The notes: a model not told the origin generated them from the sequence alone. A stretch of DNA of 64,000 nt from Metabacillus litoralis (GCF_020524045.1 NZ_JAIVKL010000007.1:62001-126000); one strand, 5' to 3'; positions 54,646-63,732 are shown, counted from the first letter of the stretch. Numbers and translations are program-made.

Positions 54646-54819
54646 TTAAGCCTTAAAATCAACTGATTTTCCAAGGCTAGGGTGAGGTGCTTCTAACATC
54701 TTGAGCATCTGCTCACTTGTTTGTTGAGATGCGTCCATTGTTTTCTTTGCTAAAGCAATGCTAATACTTTGACCTAATGAAGCTTGTTTCATTCCAATAG
54801 ATAAAGCAGCTATATCCAT
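54646..54819 (-). CDS. YjfB-family putative motility protein
   Basis: This 57-residue protein has the YjfB pattern MDIAALSIGMKQASLGQSIS and a helical tail ending in LGKSVDFKA. The start is ATG 54819, 7 bp after GGAGGTG on the complementary strand; an upstream in-frame codon (54873) is before the site. YjfB proteins are tied to motility regulons (SigD) by distribution; no experimental role is known to me. Confidence 0.82.
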   Translation of the reverse strand: MDIAALSIGMKQASLGQSISIALAKKTMDASQQTSEQMLKMLEAPHPSLGKSVDFKA

Positions 54820-54977
54820 AGAATTCACCTCCATTATAAATATCGGTAAGTTCTTGGATTTATGTAATAGCAAAGTCGATTTTCACTAAGTTTGTTCTTA
54901 TGGGAAATAATTAGAACCAAGTAAGCCTTTTAAAATACCAATGTCTACAAAAAAAGCTTAGTAAATAATGTCCATAA

Positions 54978-55012
54978 AGAAAAACAAGAGCAATCCATTG
55001 GAAAGCTCTTGT
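54978..55012 (-). terminator. Terminator of the 55022 gene
   Basis: ACAAGAGC/GCTCTTGT stem followed by T5 on the minus strand. Confidence 0.7.
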
Positions 55013-55021
55013 AGGGTTTTA

Positions 55022-55213
55022 TTAAACTTCTTCTAAAATATTTACTGTCTGACTACATTGATTCAGTGCTGCCTCTACAGTTTGTAATGAACTTTGGATC
55101 TTTTCTCGATTAGAATCTTTTTCTACTGTTTGAAGAGCATTCTGTAGAGACGTTTTCGCAGTTTCTAAGGCTGAGTATGAATCTTGAACATAACCTCTTG
55201 CATTTTTTTGCAT
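55022..55213 (-). CDS. 63-residue hypothetical helical protein
   Basis: It starts MQKNARGYVQDSYSALETAK and continues as an amphipathic, Gln/Ser-rich helix (ALQTVEKDSNREKIQSSLQT). There are no membrane segments. The start is ATG 55213, 8 bp after AAAGGAGG on the complementary strand; upstream in-frame codons to 55285 lie beyond the site. I do not recognise the family. Its helical repeat-like sequence resembles small Bacillus spore or stress proteins only in a general way. Confidence 0.65.
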   Translation of the reverse strand: MQKNARGYVQDSYSALETAKTSLQNALQTVEKDSNREKIQSSLQTVEAALNQCSQTVNILEEV

Positions 55214-55438
55214 ATAGAATCCTCCTTTTGTAGATAAAAAAGTGAAAAAATCTTGTTTTGCTTTTCTAGCTTTAGGCACCATCAAATCAAAGTTATATGA
55301 CTATTTGTAACCAGAAAGTTAAACAACTATTTTTTTGACCAAATGTTTTTAATTGTCGCCTAAAACTATCTTAGCTTGCAGATTTTCTTATCAAAGTTAG
55401 TTTGTGAAAAAATAGCAAAAATATGTTCCTTCTTTTAA

Positions 55439-55606
55439 AAAAGGCTGTTTTCGTAAACTTTGTTGCTTTAACAACTCCAAGTAAACAGCACTATTTAAAG
55501 CATGGTGGCATTTTTCTTCATAGGATAGTACCTATTTTGCTATAACAACAATGTTTCCCCTGCATAATTAGGTCAATTAGCAACAATCTTTCAGAAAAGA
55601 GCCTTT
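55439..55606 (-). repeat. MITE-like ~165-bp repeat, copy 6
   Basis: Near-perfect inverted counterpart of copy 4: AAGGCTGTTTTCGTAAACTT at the left, CAATCTTTCAGAAAAGAGCC at the right. The flanks TTTTAAAA and TTTAAAAAA could be a duplicated AT-rich target. Confidence 0.82.
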
Positions 55607-55625
55607 AAAAAAGGGAGGAGTGATA

Positions 55626-55865
55626 TTACAAGGAACGTTTTAGTGAATGTAAGTCATCATCTGTTTGGGTATTACGATTATGTATTAATTTGATCGAGTC
55701 TTGAACACCTGCATTATAAAAATATGGACCAAGCTTTTCTATGCAGAATTCAAGAAACGCTTCACTTGCAATATCACCTATTTGCTCGTTTCTTTCTTCA
55801 GAAAAAAAATACTTTATTTCTTCAATGATCACATCTTTATCTTCTTTGCCAATTTTAATAAACAT
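55626..55865 (-). CDS. DUF2164 family protein
   Basis: This 79-residue protein matches DUF2164: KIGKEDKDVIIEEIKYFFSE then EQIGDIASEAFLEFCIEKLG and PYFYNAGVQDSIKLI. The start is ATG 55865, 8 bp after AGGAGG on the complementary strand. Function unknown. Its 3' end lies 20 bp from MITE-like copy 6, so the repeat may act as its transcript end. Confidence 0.82.
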   Translation of the reverse strand: MFIKIGKEDKDVIIEEIKYFFSEERNEQIGDIASEAFLEFCIEKLGPYFYNAGVQDSIKLIHNRNTQTDDDLHSLKRSL

Positions 55866-55898
55866 ATTTAAACCTCCTATCAATTTCCCTTAGAATAG

Positions 55899-55940
55899 CA
55901 TAAAAAAAGAGGATGATAATAGATATCATGCCTCTTTCAT
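55899..55940 (-). terminator. Terminator of ohr
   Basis: AAAGAGGCATGATA/TATCATCCTCTTT stem with one mismatch and a T-run on the minus strand. Confidence 0.75.
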
Positions 55941-55948
55941 ATGGATAA

Positions 55949-56371
55949 TTAAAATATTTCAGTTTGTAATTTCACATCAATATTACCGTTTGTTGCTTTA
56001 GAGTATGGGCAAACACCATGTGCCATTTTCACTAATTCCTCAGCTTCTGCTAATTCTACTCCATGAATTGCAACTAACAAAGTTGCTTCAAGTTTAAAAC
56101 CACCATCAGTATCTTTCCCGATTGACACTTCAGCTGTTACTTTTGATTCGATTTTCTTTCTTGCTTGTCGTGCGACTAATCCAAGAGCACTATCAAAACA
56201 GGCTGCATAGCCTGCTGCAAATAGTTGTTCGGGATTTGTAGCGCCTTCATCACCTTTGCCACCTAAAGCTTTTGGCATAGATAAAGCTAAATCTAAAACA
56301 CCATCACTACTTTGAACTTTACCTATACGACCACCCTCTGCAGACGCTTTTGCTGTGTATAATAATTCCAT
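55949..56371 (-). CDS. ohrA: Organic hydroperoxide resistance protein (Ohr)
   Basis: This 140-residue Ohr peroxidase reduces organic and fatty acid hydroperoxides by a thiol mechanism. Both catalytic cysteines are present: C58 in GYAACFDSAL and C121 in HGVCPYSKAT. It is divergent from ohrR, the arrangement in which OhrR represses it until its cysteine is oxidised. The intergenic operators overlap the ohr upstream region. Confidence 0.95.
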   Translation of the reverse strand: MELLYTAKASAEGGRIGKVQSSDGVLDLALSMPKALGGKGDEGATNPEQLFAAGYAACFDSALGLVARQARKKIESKVTAEVSIGKDTDGGFKLEATLLVAIHGVELAEAEELVKMAHGVCPYSKATNGNIDVKLQTEIF

Positions 56372-56413
56372 ACTTATCCCACCTCTTCTAATGATATATT
56401 GCTTAAAATTATA

Positions 56414-56474
56414 TTGTGTACAACTTAATATTAAAACGTTCCATGATAATTGTCAACAATTAGATTGTGAACAA
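56414..56474. promoter_or_regulatory. OhrR operator region with three TTGTnnACAA palindromes
   Basis: TTGTGTACAA (56414-56423), TTGTCAACAA (56450-56459) and TTGTGAACAA (56465-56474) lie between ohr and ohrR. Between the last two, ACAAT-TAG-ATTGT (56456-56468) matches the known style of Bacillus OhrR sites (TACAATT/AATTGTA). Confidence 0.65.
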
Positions 56475-56538
56475 TATAAAATAGATATGGTATGATATTG
56501 CTATGTTTATTGTTTTAGTAGAAAGGAATTAGCGAGAT

Positions 56539-56967
56539 ATGAAAAATGACATTTTATCTTTAGAAAATCAACTATGTTTTAAACTATATACAGCTGAAAA
56601 AGAGATCATGAAAATCTATCGTACTTTATTAGAGGATCTTGGTGTAACGTATCCACAATATTTAGCATTGCTGGTTCTTTGGGAGGAACAGGATATTTCA
56701 GTGAAAAAATTAGGTGAAAAGTTATTTTTAGACTCGGGAACTTTAACACCAATGCTAAAAAGAATGGAAGCAAACGGCTTGATTACTCGGAAAAGATCTT
56801 TAGAGGATGAACGAGTAGTTTTAATTACTCTTACAGAAAAAGGTGAGAATTTAAAGCAAGAAGCTAATTGTATTCCAAAGCAACTTGTAGAAAAGTTAAT
56901 GTTAAATGAAAGTGACTTAATTCAATTAAATAATATCTTATCATCACTAATTGGCAAGCTTCATTAA
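56539..56967 (+). CDS. ohrR: Organic peroxide-sensing MarR-family repressor OhrR
   Basis: This 142-residue winged-helix regulator has the reactive N-terminal cysteine C13 in ENQLCFKLY, TYPQYLALLVLWE, the recognition region FLDSGTLTPMLKRME, and a wing with RKRSLEDERVV. B. subtilis OhrR is a one-cysteine type. A second Cys (C111) near the C-terminus here might allow an intersubunit disulfide, but its position differs from known two-cysteine OhrR, so this is uncertain. ATG 56539 follows AAAGGAAT. Confidence 0.93.
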   Translation: MKNDILSLENQLCFKLYTAEKEIMKIYRTLLEDLGVTYPQYLALLVLWEEQDISVKKLGEKLFLDSGTLTPMLKRMEANGLITRKRSLEDERVVLITLTEKGENLKQEANCIPKQLVEKLMLNESDLIQLNNILSSLIGKLH

Positions 56968-57016
56968 AAGGAAAATAAAGAATACTTAGCTTTATATGTG
57001 AATTTACACACAAATA

Positions 57017-57050
57017 AAAAAGCAATCCGAAAACGAGTCGGATTGCTTTG
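57017..57050. terminator. Bidirectional terminator ohrR/ald
   Basis: AAAGCAATCCGA/TCGGATTGCTTT stem; A-run before and T-rich tract after. Confidence 0.82.
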
Positions 57051-57056
57051 AATTTA

Positions 57057-58190
57057 TTAATTTAATGAATATTCTTTTTCAATGACATCTCTAACTTCTT
57101 TATAAGAATAACCTAGATCTTTAGCAACAGCTTCGTATGTGATTTCTCCTGCTATTACGTTTACACCTGCTTGTAGTGCTGGGTTATCACTAATTGCTCT
57201 GTATGCGCCTTTATTTGCAATTTGCAGGGCATAAGGAACCGTAACATTTGTTAAGGCAATTGTAGATGTGCGAGGAACAGCTCCTGGCATGTTAGCAACA
57301 GCGTAGTGCAATACACCGTGCTTTTCATATGTTGGGTTATCATGTGTTGTAATATGATCAACTGTTTCAACAATTCCACCTTGGTCAATCGCAACATCGA
57401 CAATAACAGATCCAGGGTTCATGGCTTGCACCATTTCCTCTGATACAAGTGTCGGAGCTTTTGCACCAGGAATTAGTACCGCACAAATTAGTAAATCTGC
57501 TTCAGCCACTGCATTAGCAATATTCATTGGGTTAGACATAAGAGTTTTAATTTGTGTGCCAAAGATATCATCTAATTGACGCAAGCGCTCTGCACTTAAA
57601 TCAATAATGGTCACATCAGCACCTAATCCGATTGCCATTTTAGCTGCATTTGTTCCAACTACACCACCGCCAATAATCGTTACTTTACCACGGTTAACGC
57701 CTGGAACACCTGCAAGTAAAATCCCTTTTCCACCTTTAGGTTTTTCAAGGAATTGTGCACCGATTTGTGCTGCCATACGACCTGCAACTTCACTCATTGG
57801 AGTAAGAAGTGGGAGTGTGCGGTTAGCCGTTACTGTTTCATAGGCAATTGCAGTGACACCGCTATCTTTTAATGCTTTTGCTAGATTAGGCTCAGCTGCT
57901 AAATGGAGATATGTGAATAATACAAGGCCTTTTCTAAAATACTGATACTCAGAAGGTAGAGGTTCCTTTACTTTCATGACCATTTCAGCATCTGCCCACA
58001 CTTTTGCAGCATCTTCAATAATTTCTGCGCCAGCAAATACGTAATCTTCATTTTCAAACCCACTGCCTAAGCCAGCATTACGTTCTACTAATACGCGATG
58101 ACCAGAAGCTACTAATTGAGTCACTCCACCTGGAGTTAACGCAACACGATTTTCATTATTTTTAATTTCTGTAGGAACACCAATAATCAT
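57057..58190 (-). CDS. ald: Alanine dehydrogenase
   Basis: This 377-residue NAD-dependent enzyme interconverts alanine with pyruvate and ammonia; it is needed for alanine use and supports sporulation in Bacillus. Visible landmarks are R15 in ENRVALTP, K75 in [11 protein letters not shown]96 in LHLAAEP and the NAD motif [12 protein letters not shown] (about 172-183). The upstream divergent region and adeR nearby suggest AdeR-controlled induction by alanine. Confidence 0.97.
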   Translation of the reverse strand: MIIGVPTEIKNNENRVALTPGGVTQLVASGHRVLVERNAGLGSGFENEDYVFAGAEIIEDAAKVWADAEMVMKVKEPLPSEYQYFRKGLVLFTYLHLAAEPNLAKALKDSGVTAIAYETVTANRTLPLLTPMSEVAGRMAAQIGAQFLEKPKGGKGILLAGVPGVNRGKVTIIGGGVVGTNAAKMAIGLGADVTIIDLSAERLRQLDDIFGTQIKTLMSNPMNIANAVAEADLLICAVLIPGAKAPTLVSEEMVQAMNPGSVIVDVAIDQGGIVETVDHITTHDNPTYEKHGVLHYAVANMPGAVPRTSTIALTNVTVPYALQIANKGAYRAISDNPALQAGVNVIAGEITYEAVAKDLGYSYKEVRDVIEKEYSLN

Positions 58191-58315
58191 AAAAAACCTT
58201 CCCCCTAAAAATCCAAGATTTAAAAATCATCTATTTATTATCGCAAGTATAAATAAAATGAATTGAAAAATCTTTGTTTAAAATAGAGAAAGGTTTTTTA
58301 GTTGTTTGTGAAAAA

Positions 58316-59548
58316 TCACAAAGACAAGCGATCAAGCTTTAGATCAAGGTAAATTGTTAGCTTTTGATTCATATTCTTCAAGTTAATTTCAGCAATTTCA
58401 GATATTCTCTTGAGCCTGTAATTAAGTGTGTTTACATGGATATTTAACGCCTTTGAAGCATCATGTACATGGCTATCTAGATTTAAGAACACTTCAAGAG
58501 TTTCCACGAGATTTGAACTATGTTGTTTATCATATTGTTTTAGCTTTTGTAAGGAATAATTAACATAATCAGATTGTTTTCTTAGATCGTAAAGGATATC
58601 AAGATACTGATAGATACCAAGCTCTGAAAAACTAGTTAACTCATTCGTTTCCAATGGAAACTTCTTTTTTACTGTTAAAACAGCTTCAGCTTCTTTATAG
58701 CTATTCTCGATAAAAGTCGGATTGGTAAAAATGCCACCAATACTTGCCATCACATTTTTGAATGAGTACCGTTCATGTAACTGGTGAAGCATATGTGTTG
58801 TAAATTGTTTGATATCAGTAAGTGGTGAAGCACCCTTCGAAGATAGAAGAATGACTAACTCATCAAAATCAATTGTATGAAAAATAATATTTACCTGCTG
58901 TGTTGTCTGTAACATATACGATAATTTTTTTTCAGCTGTATCATTTAATTCATGAGGAAATTTGAATACAACAATGGTAAAAGGGACAGGCAAGCTTAAA
59001 TTTAATTCTTGAAACCCAGTTGTAATTTCAGTTTCAGAAGATATATGACCAGTAAGAAGCTTCCAGAAGAATTCTTGATTTCTTTCCTCTTTTTTTGTTT
59101 TTCTTACTTGTAAATTTAACATTTTGTTTTTTACAGCTTGTGCCGCTTTCTTAAGTAGAAGCAATTCGTTTTCTTCAAGATGTTTTTCGATTTCCAGTGC
59201 CCATATAAAACCTAACACCTCATTATTTTTCCAAATGGAGATGGCGATTCGATTTCCTAGGCCCACTTCATCAATTTGACCAACTCTTACAGGCTCGTCC
59301 GTTTTTAATAGCTGTGGAATCGTTCCATCTTTCCATAAACTATTAATGACTTTTTCAGGAACACGTCTTCCAATAATAGTTGAGATTCTTGCTTGATCTG
59401 TGCAATCATCATGGGTGCTATAAGCTAATAACCGATGATTTACATCTTCAATGGTAATTGGACATTGAAGTACCTCACTAATCTTATCCGCGACATCTTC
59501 TAATCTTTCAAAATGATATTTAAATGGATCATAAGAAAATCCGTTCAT
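58316..59548 (-). CDS. adeR: PucR-family transcriptional activator AdeR
   Basis: This 410-residue regulator has an N-terminal sensing part with DVNHRLLAYS and the block NRIAISIWKNNEVLGFIWAL, and a C-terminal PucR helix-turn-helix (about 360-400: DASKALNIHVNTLNYRLKRI). It matches AdeR (formerly YukF), activator of ald. It lies directly upstream of ald in the same direction, 125 bp apart. ATG follows TAGGGAT. Confidence 0.9.
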   Translation of the reverse strand: MNGFSYDPFKYHFERLEDVADKISEVLQCPITIEDVNHRLLAYSTHDDCTDQARISTIIGRRVPEKVINSLWKDGTIPQLLKTDEPVRVGQIDEVGLGNRIAISIWKNNEVLGFIWALEIEKHLEENELLLLKKAAQAVKNKMLNLQVRKTKKEERNQEFFWKLLTGHISSETEITTGFQELNLSLPVPFTIVVFKFPHELNDTAEKKLSYMLQTTQQVNIIFHTIDFDELVILLSSKGASPLTDIKQFTTHMLHQLHERYSFKNVMASIGGIFTNPTFIENSYKEAEAVLTVKKKFPLETNELTSFSELGIYQYLDILYDLRKQSDYVNYSLQKLKQYDKQHSSNLVETLEVFLNLDSHVHDASKALNIHVNTLNYRLKRISEIAEINLKNMNQKLTIYLDLKLDRLSL

Positions 59549-59840
59549 CTTATCCCTACTAACTTAAGCAATTTTTCTATGTTTATTCTGATTTTAGATT
59601 AGTATGAAGCAAGAGGTTTGTCAAAGGTACAAATAGTCAATGCATCACTATAACTCAAGTGTGTAGATAAAATACACTTGCTAGTAAAATAAATTGAATA
59701 AAGACGGCTTTCTTAGGTTAAATCCTTGTGTAGAGAGGAGTTTCAGGAAAGGTAATGAAGCACCACACCAAGATCAAAAAAATTAAAAGCAGCATCGGTA
59801 AGTTAGGATGTAGTTGAGAGGTTAGGGCAATGGTATTTTA

Positions 59841-59925
59841 TAAGTAGAAACCGAAAAATGGTTGTAGGTGTAGTTACGTCGCTCCTGAAATATACTCGGC
59901 TAAGCTAATGCGCTGTTCGGAATCT
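59841..59925 (-). repeat. Inner block of the 30844-type repeat (inverted)
   Basis: Reverse-complement match to 30878-30958: GAAACCGAAAAATGG, then TACGTCGCTCCTGAAATATA, CTAAGCTAATGCGC, TCGGAAT. The GAGGCTGG-type ends are absent. The rest of 59549-60107 shows no gene. Confidence 0.7.
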
Positions 59926-60107
59926 TTGTTCATGACTACGTTTTGTTCCAGATCCATAATAAAACGAGGTCTATTTCTTGTGAATGATTAGACGACGAAG
60001 CGTTTTTTTAAAAGTCTTAGTCATTGTATATGACTTGTTTTAGCGATGCTCCTATGTTAAAAATGAAGATAGATAGGGATTAATTGGAAAAAGGAGAACT
60101 CAGAAAA

Positions 60108-60860
60108 ATGGACTATTATATTATAACAGGGGCTTCACGAGGATTAGGTGAAGCAATAGTAGAGCAATTAATAGGAAAGGAAACGATTATTTATTATCTA
60201 TCAAGAACAAAAAATCAAGCATTACATAAGTTAGCTTCATCTAAAAAAGTGAAGCTTTTCTTTGAAGAATGTGATTTATCAAATATAGATCAAGCCCAAG
60301 CTGTATTTAAAAAGGTGTTAACTCACGTAGATAATCAAAATGCTAAAAAAATCACTTTAATAAATAATGCTGGTATGGTGAACCCAATAAAAAACGTAGG
60401 TACGGCACAAGCAGAAGATATGATCTCAAATGTCCATCTTAATTTGCTTACACCTATGCTTCTTTCAGATATGTTCATCAAGCATACGAAAGAGTTTAAT
60501 ACGAAAGCAGTTATTGCTAACATTACATCAGGTGCAGCCAATCGTCCAATTAGTGGGTGGAGCGTATATTGTAGTACGAAAGCAGGGTTAAATATGTTCA
60601 CAAATACGATAGGAGTCGAACAGAATGAAGGACAAAATCAAGTGATGACAATAGGGTTCTCACCTGGTGTTATGGATACTGAGATGCAACAAACAATACG
60701 TAAAGCTGATAAAGAAGATTTTTCTGCGATAGATCAATTTAAAGAATTTCATGAAAAAGGTATGTTACGATCTCCAAGCTTTGTGGCTCAAGTTTTCGTC
60801 CAATTACTTTCTATGACATTAGAAAATGGAAGAATATATGATGTGAAAGAATTTGTGTGA
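60108..60860 (+). CDS. yueD: Short-chain dehydrogenase YueD (benzil reductase type)
   Basis: This 250-residue SDR enzyme is close to B. subtilis YueD, a benzil reductase forming (S)-benzoin. NADP motif TGASRGLG (8-15), NNAG (about 86-89), catalytic Ser in ITSGAA, and YCSTKAG with Tyr and Lys; SPGVMDTEMQ follows. The physiological substrate is unknown. ATG 60108 is used because the homologue starts there; AAAGGAG lies 13 bp upstream, a long but workable gap. Confidence 0.92.
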   Translation: MDYYIITGASRGLGEAIVEQLIGKETIIYYLSRTKNQALHKLASSKKVKLFFEECDLSNIDQAQAVFKKVLTHVDNQNAKKITLINNAGMVNPIKNVGTAQAEDMISNVHLNLLTPMLLSDMFIKHTKEFNTKAVIANITSGAANRPISGWSVYCSTKAGLNMFTNTIGVEQNEGQNQVMTIGFSPGVMDTEMQQTIRKADKEDFSAIDQFKEFHEKGMLRSPSFVAQVFVQLLSMTLENGRIYDVKEFV

Positions 60861-61053
60861 ATAATCCATAGATTTCAATAAAATCAAATAATAAGTGGAA
60901 GAATTGCTAATTTTTTATAGATAAATCAAAAAAAAGATCGCAAATTTTGTCAAGTGATGCAATAATAAATTTATATAGAGAAAAGGTGAGCTAATAGTAC
61001 AAATAGCTTACAACACAGTAAAATATTCATTTTGAATTTCTGTAAAAAAGAGA

Positions 61054-62382
61054 GTGTTGAGGTGGCTGAATATTAAACAATTAAAACAGAAAAAGTTTGC
61101 AGTCATCATCTCCGTAACAATGTTAATGATTACGGTTCTGACATCACTCAATTTATACACCACCTATACAAGCACCAAGAAAACAATTGAATTAACTATT
61201 GCAAGCCAAGCGATGTCCACAGCTTATGCTGTGTCAAATAATTTCAATGTAAATATGTATGAAGAATATTTAAATGATCAAGATTCAAGAGACAAACGAC
61301 TCAAATTAGAAGAAGAACTTCATCGAGCGAAAAATCAAACAGGTGCTATATATGTTTATATTCTAGTAAAAGGTCCTCTTGAACACCCTATACTCATTGC
61401 TGATGGATTTCCTAAGCTTGACTTGACCACATTAGATGATTGCTGCAAATTTTATAAAAAACCAATTAAGGGATTTTTAGATAATGATCCATTCACATCT
61501 AGAATACGTGATGGAGAAAATGGAACATACATAATGTCTGGTGTACCAATTACTAGCACAAAGGGAAAAGTAATTGGATCTCTTGTTGTAGAAACAGGAG
61601 TAGCAAAAGTAAGTGAAATGACGAATGAAGTGATAAACCACAGTTTAACTTTTTTCATATATAGTGGCTTAATTATCCTATTTTCTTTTATTATATTTAT
61701 GGCTACTCAATTCTGGTATAGAAAAGAAGTAACATCGCAAGTTGGTGAAGCAGAAGAAACATACCAAGGTGAATTTCAGTCTATGTTGCAAACAATGCGT
61801 TCCATTCGTCATGATTTTATCAATCATATACAAGTTATTCAGGGACTTTTGAAGATTGGTAGAGAAGATCGAGCGTTTGAGTATGTTAATTCTCTTTCAA
61901 AAGAAGTAGAAACGATGGAATTACCTTTAAAAATAAAACATCCAGCTCTTTATATTTTATTACAAACAAAATGGGCCAGAGCTCAAAATGATAAAGTTGA
62001 TATGCATTTGTTAATCGATGACCATCAATTTCCTAAAATTAATTCAATAGATTTAATAAAGATTTTTTCTAATTTAATAGATAATGCGTTTGATGCAACC
62101 TTCACATTACCAGAACTAGATAGATTTATAAGTGTTGAGGCAACAGTAACACCAACATCTTATCTATTTAAAGTGGAGAATATTGGTCCAACAATTGCGG
62201 AAGATCAATTAACAAAAATTTTTCAAGTGGGCTTTTCAACAAAAATTGAAAGAAATGGCATTCCTAGAGGCGATGGCCTAAGCATTGTGAAGCAGGTTGT
62301 AAATAAGTATTCTGGGAAGATATCTGTTCAATCTCAAAAAAATACGACTTGTTTTATTGTTGAAATACCAGTTAAATCTTAG
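61054..62382 (+). CDS. Orphan sensor histidine kinase, CitA/DcuS-like
   Basis: This 442-residue membrane kinase has a first helix at about 13-36, an extracytoplasmic sensor (about 40-195), a second helix at about 198-219, then a dimerisation part with the phospho-acceptor H253 in RSIRHDFINHIQVIQGLL (Spo0B-like), and an ATPase domain with N-box SNLIDNAFDA (339-348), G1 ENIG and G2 RGDGLSIVK. No response regulator lies next to it. The start is uncertain: GTG 61054 or TTG 61057, or an ATT 6 bp after GAGGTGG. It sits between yueD and yueE, where B. subtilis has no kinase. Confidence 0.88.
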   Translation: MLRWLNIKQLKQKKFAVIISVTMLMITVLTSLNLYTTYTSTKKTIELTIASQAMSTAYAVSNNFNVNMYEEYLNDQDSRDKRLKLEEELHRAKNQTGAIYVYILVKGPLEHPILIADGFPKLDLTTLDDCCKFYKKPIKGFLDNDPFTSRIRDGENGTYIMSGVPITSTKGKVIGSLVVETGVAKVSEMTNEVINHSLTFFIYSGLIILFSFIIFMATQFWYRKEVTSQVGEAEETYQGEFQSMLQTMRSIRHDFINHIQVIQGLLKIGREDRAFEYVNSLSKEVETMELPLKIKHPALYILLQTKWARAQNDKVDMHLLIDDHQFPKINSIDLIKIFSNLIDNAFDATFTLPELDRFISVEATVTPTSYLFKVENIGPTIAEDQLTKIFQVGFSTKIERNGIPRGDGLSIVKQVVNKYSGKISVQSQKNTTCFIVEIPVKS

Positions 62383-62383
62383 G

Positions 62384-62436
62384 GAGGATAACTTAAAAGG
62401 GAAAACCCTTTATAGATAAGTTATCCTCTTTTTGTT
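62384..62436 (+). terminator. Terminator of the kinase gene
   Basis: GAGGATAACTTA/TAAGTTATCCTC long stem, with a small inner AAGGG/CCCTT stem, then TTTTTG. Confidence 0.85.
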
Positions 62437-62606
62437 GTTTTAAAGAATAATCTTATGAAAAAATCGAAAAAATGTTCCAAAATTAATTTTTCTTCATATA
62501 TATGAAAAAAGGTCTTTATTAGCATGTAAGAAAAACTGCCATTTCAGTTGAACAGATAAAATAATTGTGTTAGATTATTCTGAATATCATTAAAAGGAGG
62601 ATGATC

Positions 62607-63140
62607 ATGCGACGAGTAAAATTGGTGGATGTTTTCACACATCCTATCTCACAAAAATATTTGAATCGTTCTGGTGTTGCCCATGCGATAAGAGTTGCCC
62701 AATATGCCGTACAACTCGCCGTAAAGCATGAGGTTAATCCTGATATTGCGGCAAAGGCGGCACTTCTTCATGATATTGGTCATTATGAATGGTATACAGA
62801 TGGAGAATGGGACTTTGAAGAATACAAAAAAAATGATATACATGCGATTAAAGGTGCGGAGCGTGCTCATAGATTACTGATCAGACTTGGAGAAGATCGT
62901 CAACACGCAAAGGAAATTGCTTTAGCGGTATTACTCCATACAGATTCATACTTGCCGGATCAATCAATACAGAAAACTTCCCTTCAACAAATCATAAGCT
63001 TAGCTGATGAAATGGATGAGGAGCCATTTGGCAAACATCATTATCGTAGAATTCAACTTGAAGAAGCTTTAAACCATGTTATGCAGCTAGATAAAGAAAT
63101 TGATCGTCATTTAATAAGCGAGTATAAAAAATCTGTGTAA
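62607..63140 (+). CDS. yueE: HD-domain phosphohydrolase YueE
   Basis: This 177-residue HD-superfamily protein has GVAHAIRVAQYA (first His), LLHDIGHYEW (the HD pair), a later His in LLHTDSYLP and an Asp in SLADEMDE. The metal-dependent substrate is unknown. The start is ATG 62607, 6 bp after AAGGAGG; an ATG at 62601 is too near. The neighbours yueD and yuzF are also its neighbours in B. subtilis. Confidence 0.87.
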   Translation: MRRVKLVDVFTHPISQKYLNRSGVAHAIRVAQYAVQLAVKHEVNPDIAAKAALLHDIGHYEWYTDGEWDFEEYKKNDIHAIKGAERAHRLLIRLGEDRQHAKEIALAVLLHTDSYLPDQSIQKTSLQQIISLADEMDEEPFGKHHYRRIQLEEALNHVMQLDKEIDRHLISEYKKSV

Positions 63141-63216
63141 TGAAAATGAAATTATCGTGTCATTCACCTACCTCCCTTCATATAGTGTAAAAGATTCAAG
63201 AAGGGAGATTAAAAAC

Positions 63217-63447
63217 ATGAATTATTCAAATCAAATGCATGCTGGTCCAGAAATGATTACGTTTGTTGAGCCATATGTTTATCAGACATTACAAACATTA
63301 ATAGGGAAATTTGCAGTGATTCAAACTGTTAGAGATAGTTTAAGAGGCAAAGTGATGGATGTTAAGCCAGACCATATTGTGGTACAGGTGGGAGATTCAA
63401 CATTTTTTGTTCGTTGTCAGCAAATCGTATCAGTTATGCCAGATTGA
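63217..63447 (+). CDS. yuzF: DUF2642 family protein YuzF
   Basis: This 76-residue protein has a DUF2642 domain: QTLQTLIGKFAVIQTVRDSL then LRGKVMDVKPDHIVVQVGDS, and FFVRCQQIVSVMP. It is an Sm-like beta-barrel type found in spore-associated proteins. ATG 63217 is about 10 bp after AAGGGAG; an upstream in-frame ATG (63157) precedes the site. Terminator at 63465. Confidence 0.85.
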   Translation: MNYSNQMHAGPEMITFVEPYVYQTLQTLIGKFAVIQTVRDSLRGKVMDVKPDHIVVQVGDSTFFVRCQQIVSVMPD

Positions 63448-63464
63448 CTTTAGAATAAGATTTT

Positions 63465-63494
63465 AAAACAGGCCAACTAGTGCCTGTTTTTTGT
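63465..63494 (+). terminator. Terminator of yuzF
   Basis: AAAACAGGC/GCCTGTTTT stem followed by TTG. Confidence 0.85.
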
Positions 63495-63512
63495 ATACAT
63501 AAATAGTATTAA

Positions 63513-63670
63513 TAAGCCTCTTTTCTGAATGATTGTTGCTTAGTAACCGAAATTTATAGTGTAAACAGTGTTCCATCAGGGGATTATTTTATGAAGAAAA
63601 GATGCCTCTAGACTTGATACAGTGCTGATTGCTTCAGGTATTTAAAAGCAACAAAGTTTGCGGAAAAATA
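63513..63670 (+). repeat. MITE-like ~165-bp repeat, copy 7
   Basis: CCTCTTTTCTGAATGATTGT at the left, AGCAACAAAGTTTGCGGAAA at the right, centre ATGAAGAAAAGATGCCTCTA. Confidence 0.75.
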
Positions 63671-63732
63671 GTAATATCTTAATTTTAGAAACATATTGTA
63701 TTCGTTATAAGAAAAATGTAAAAGTGTAACGT

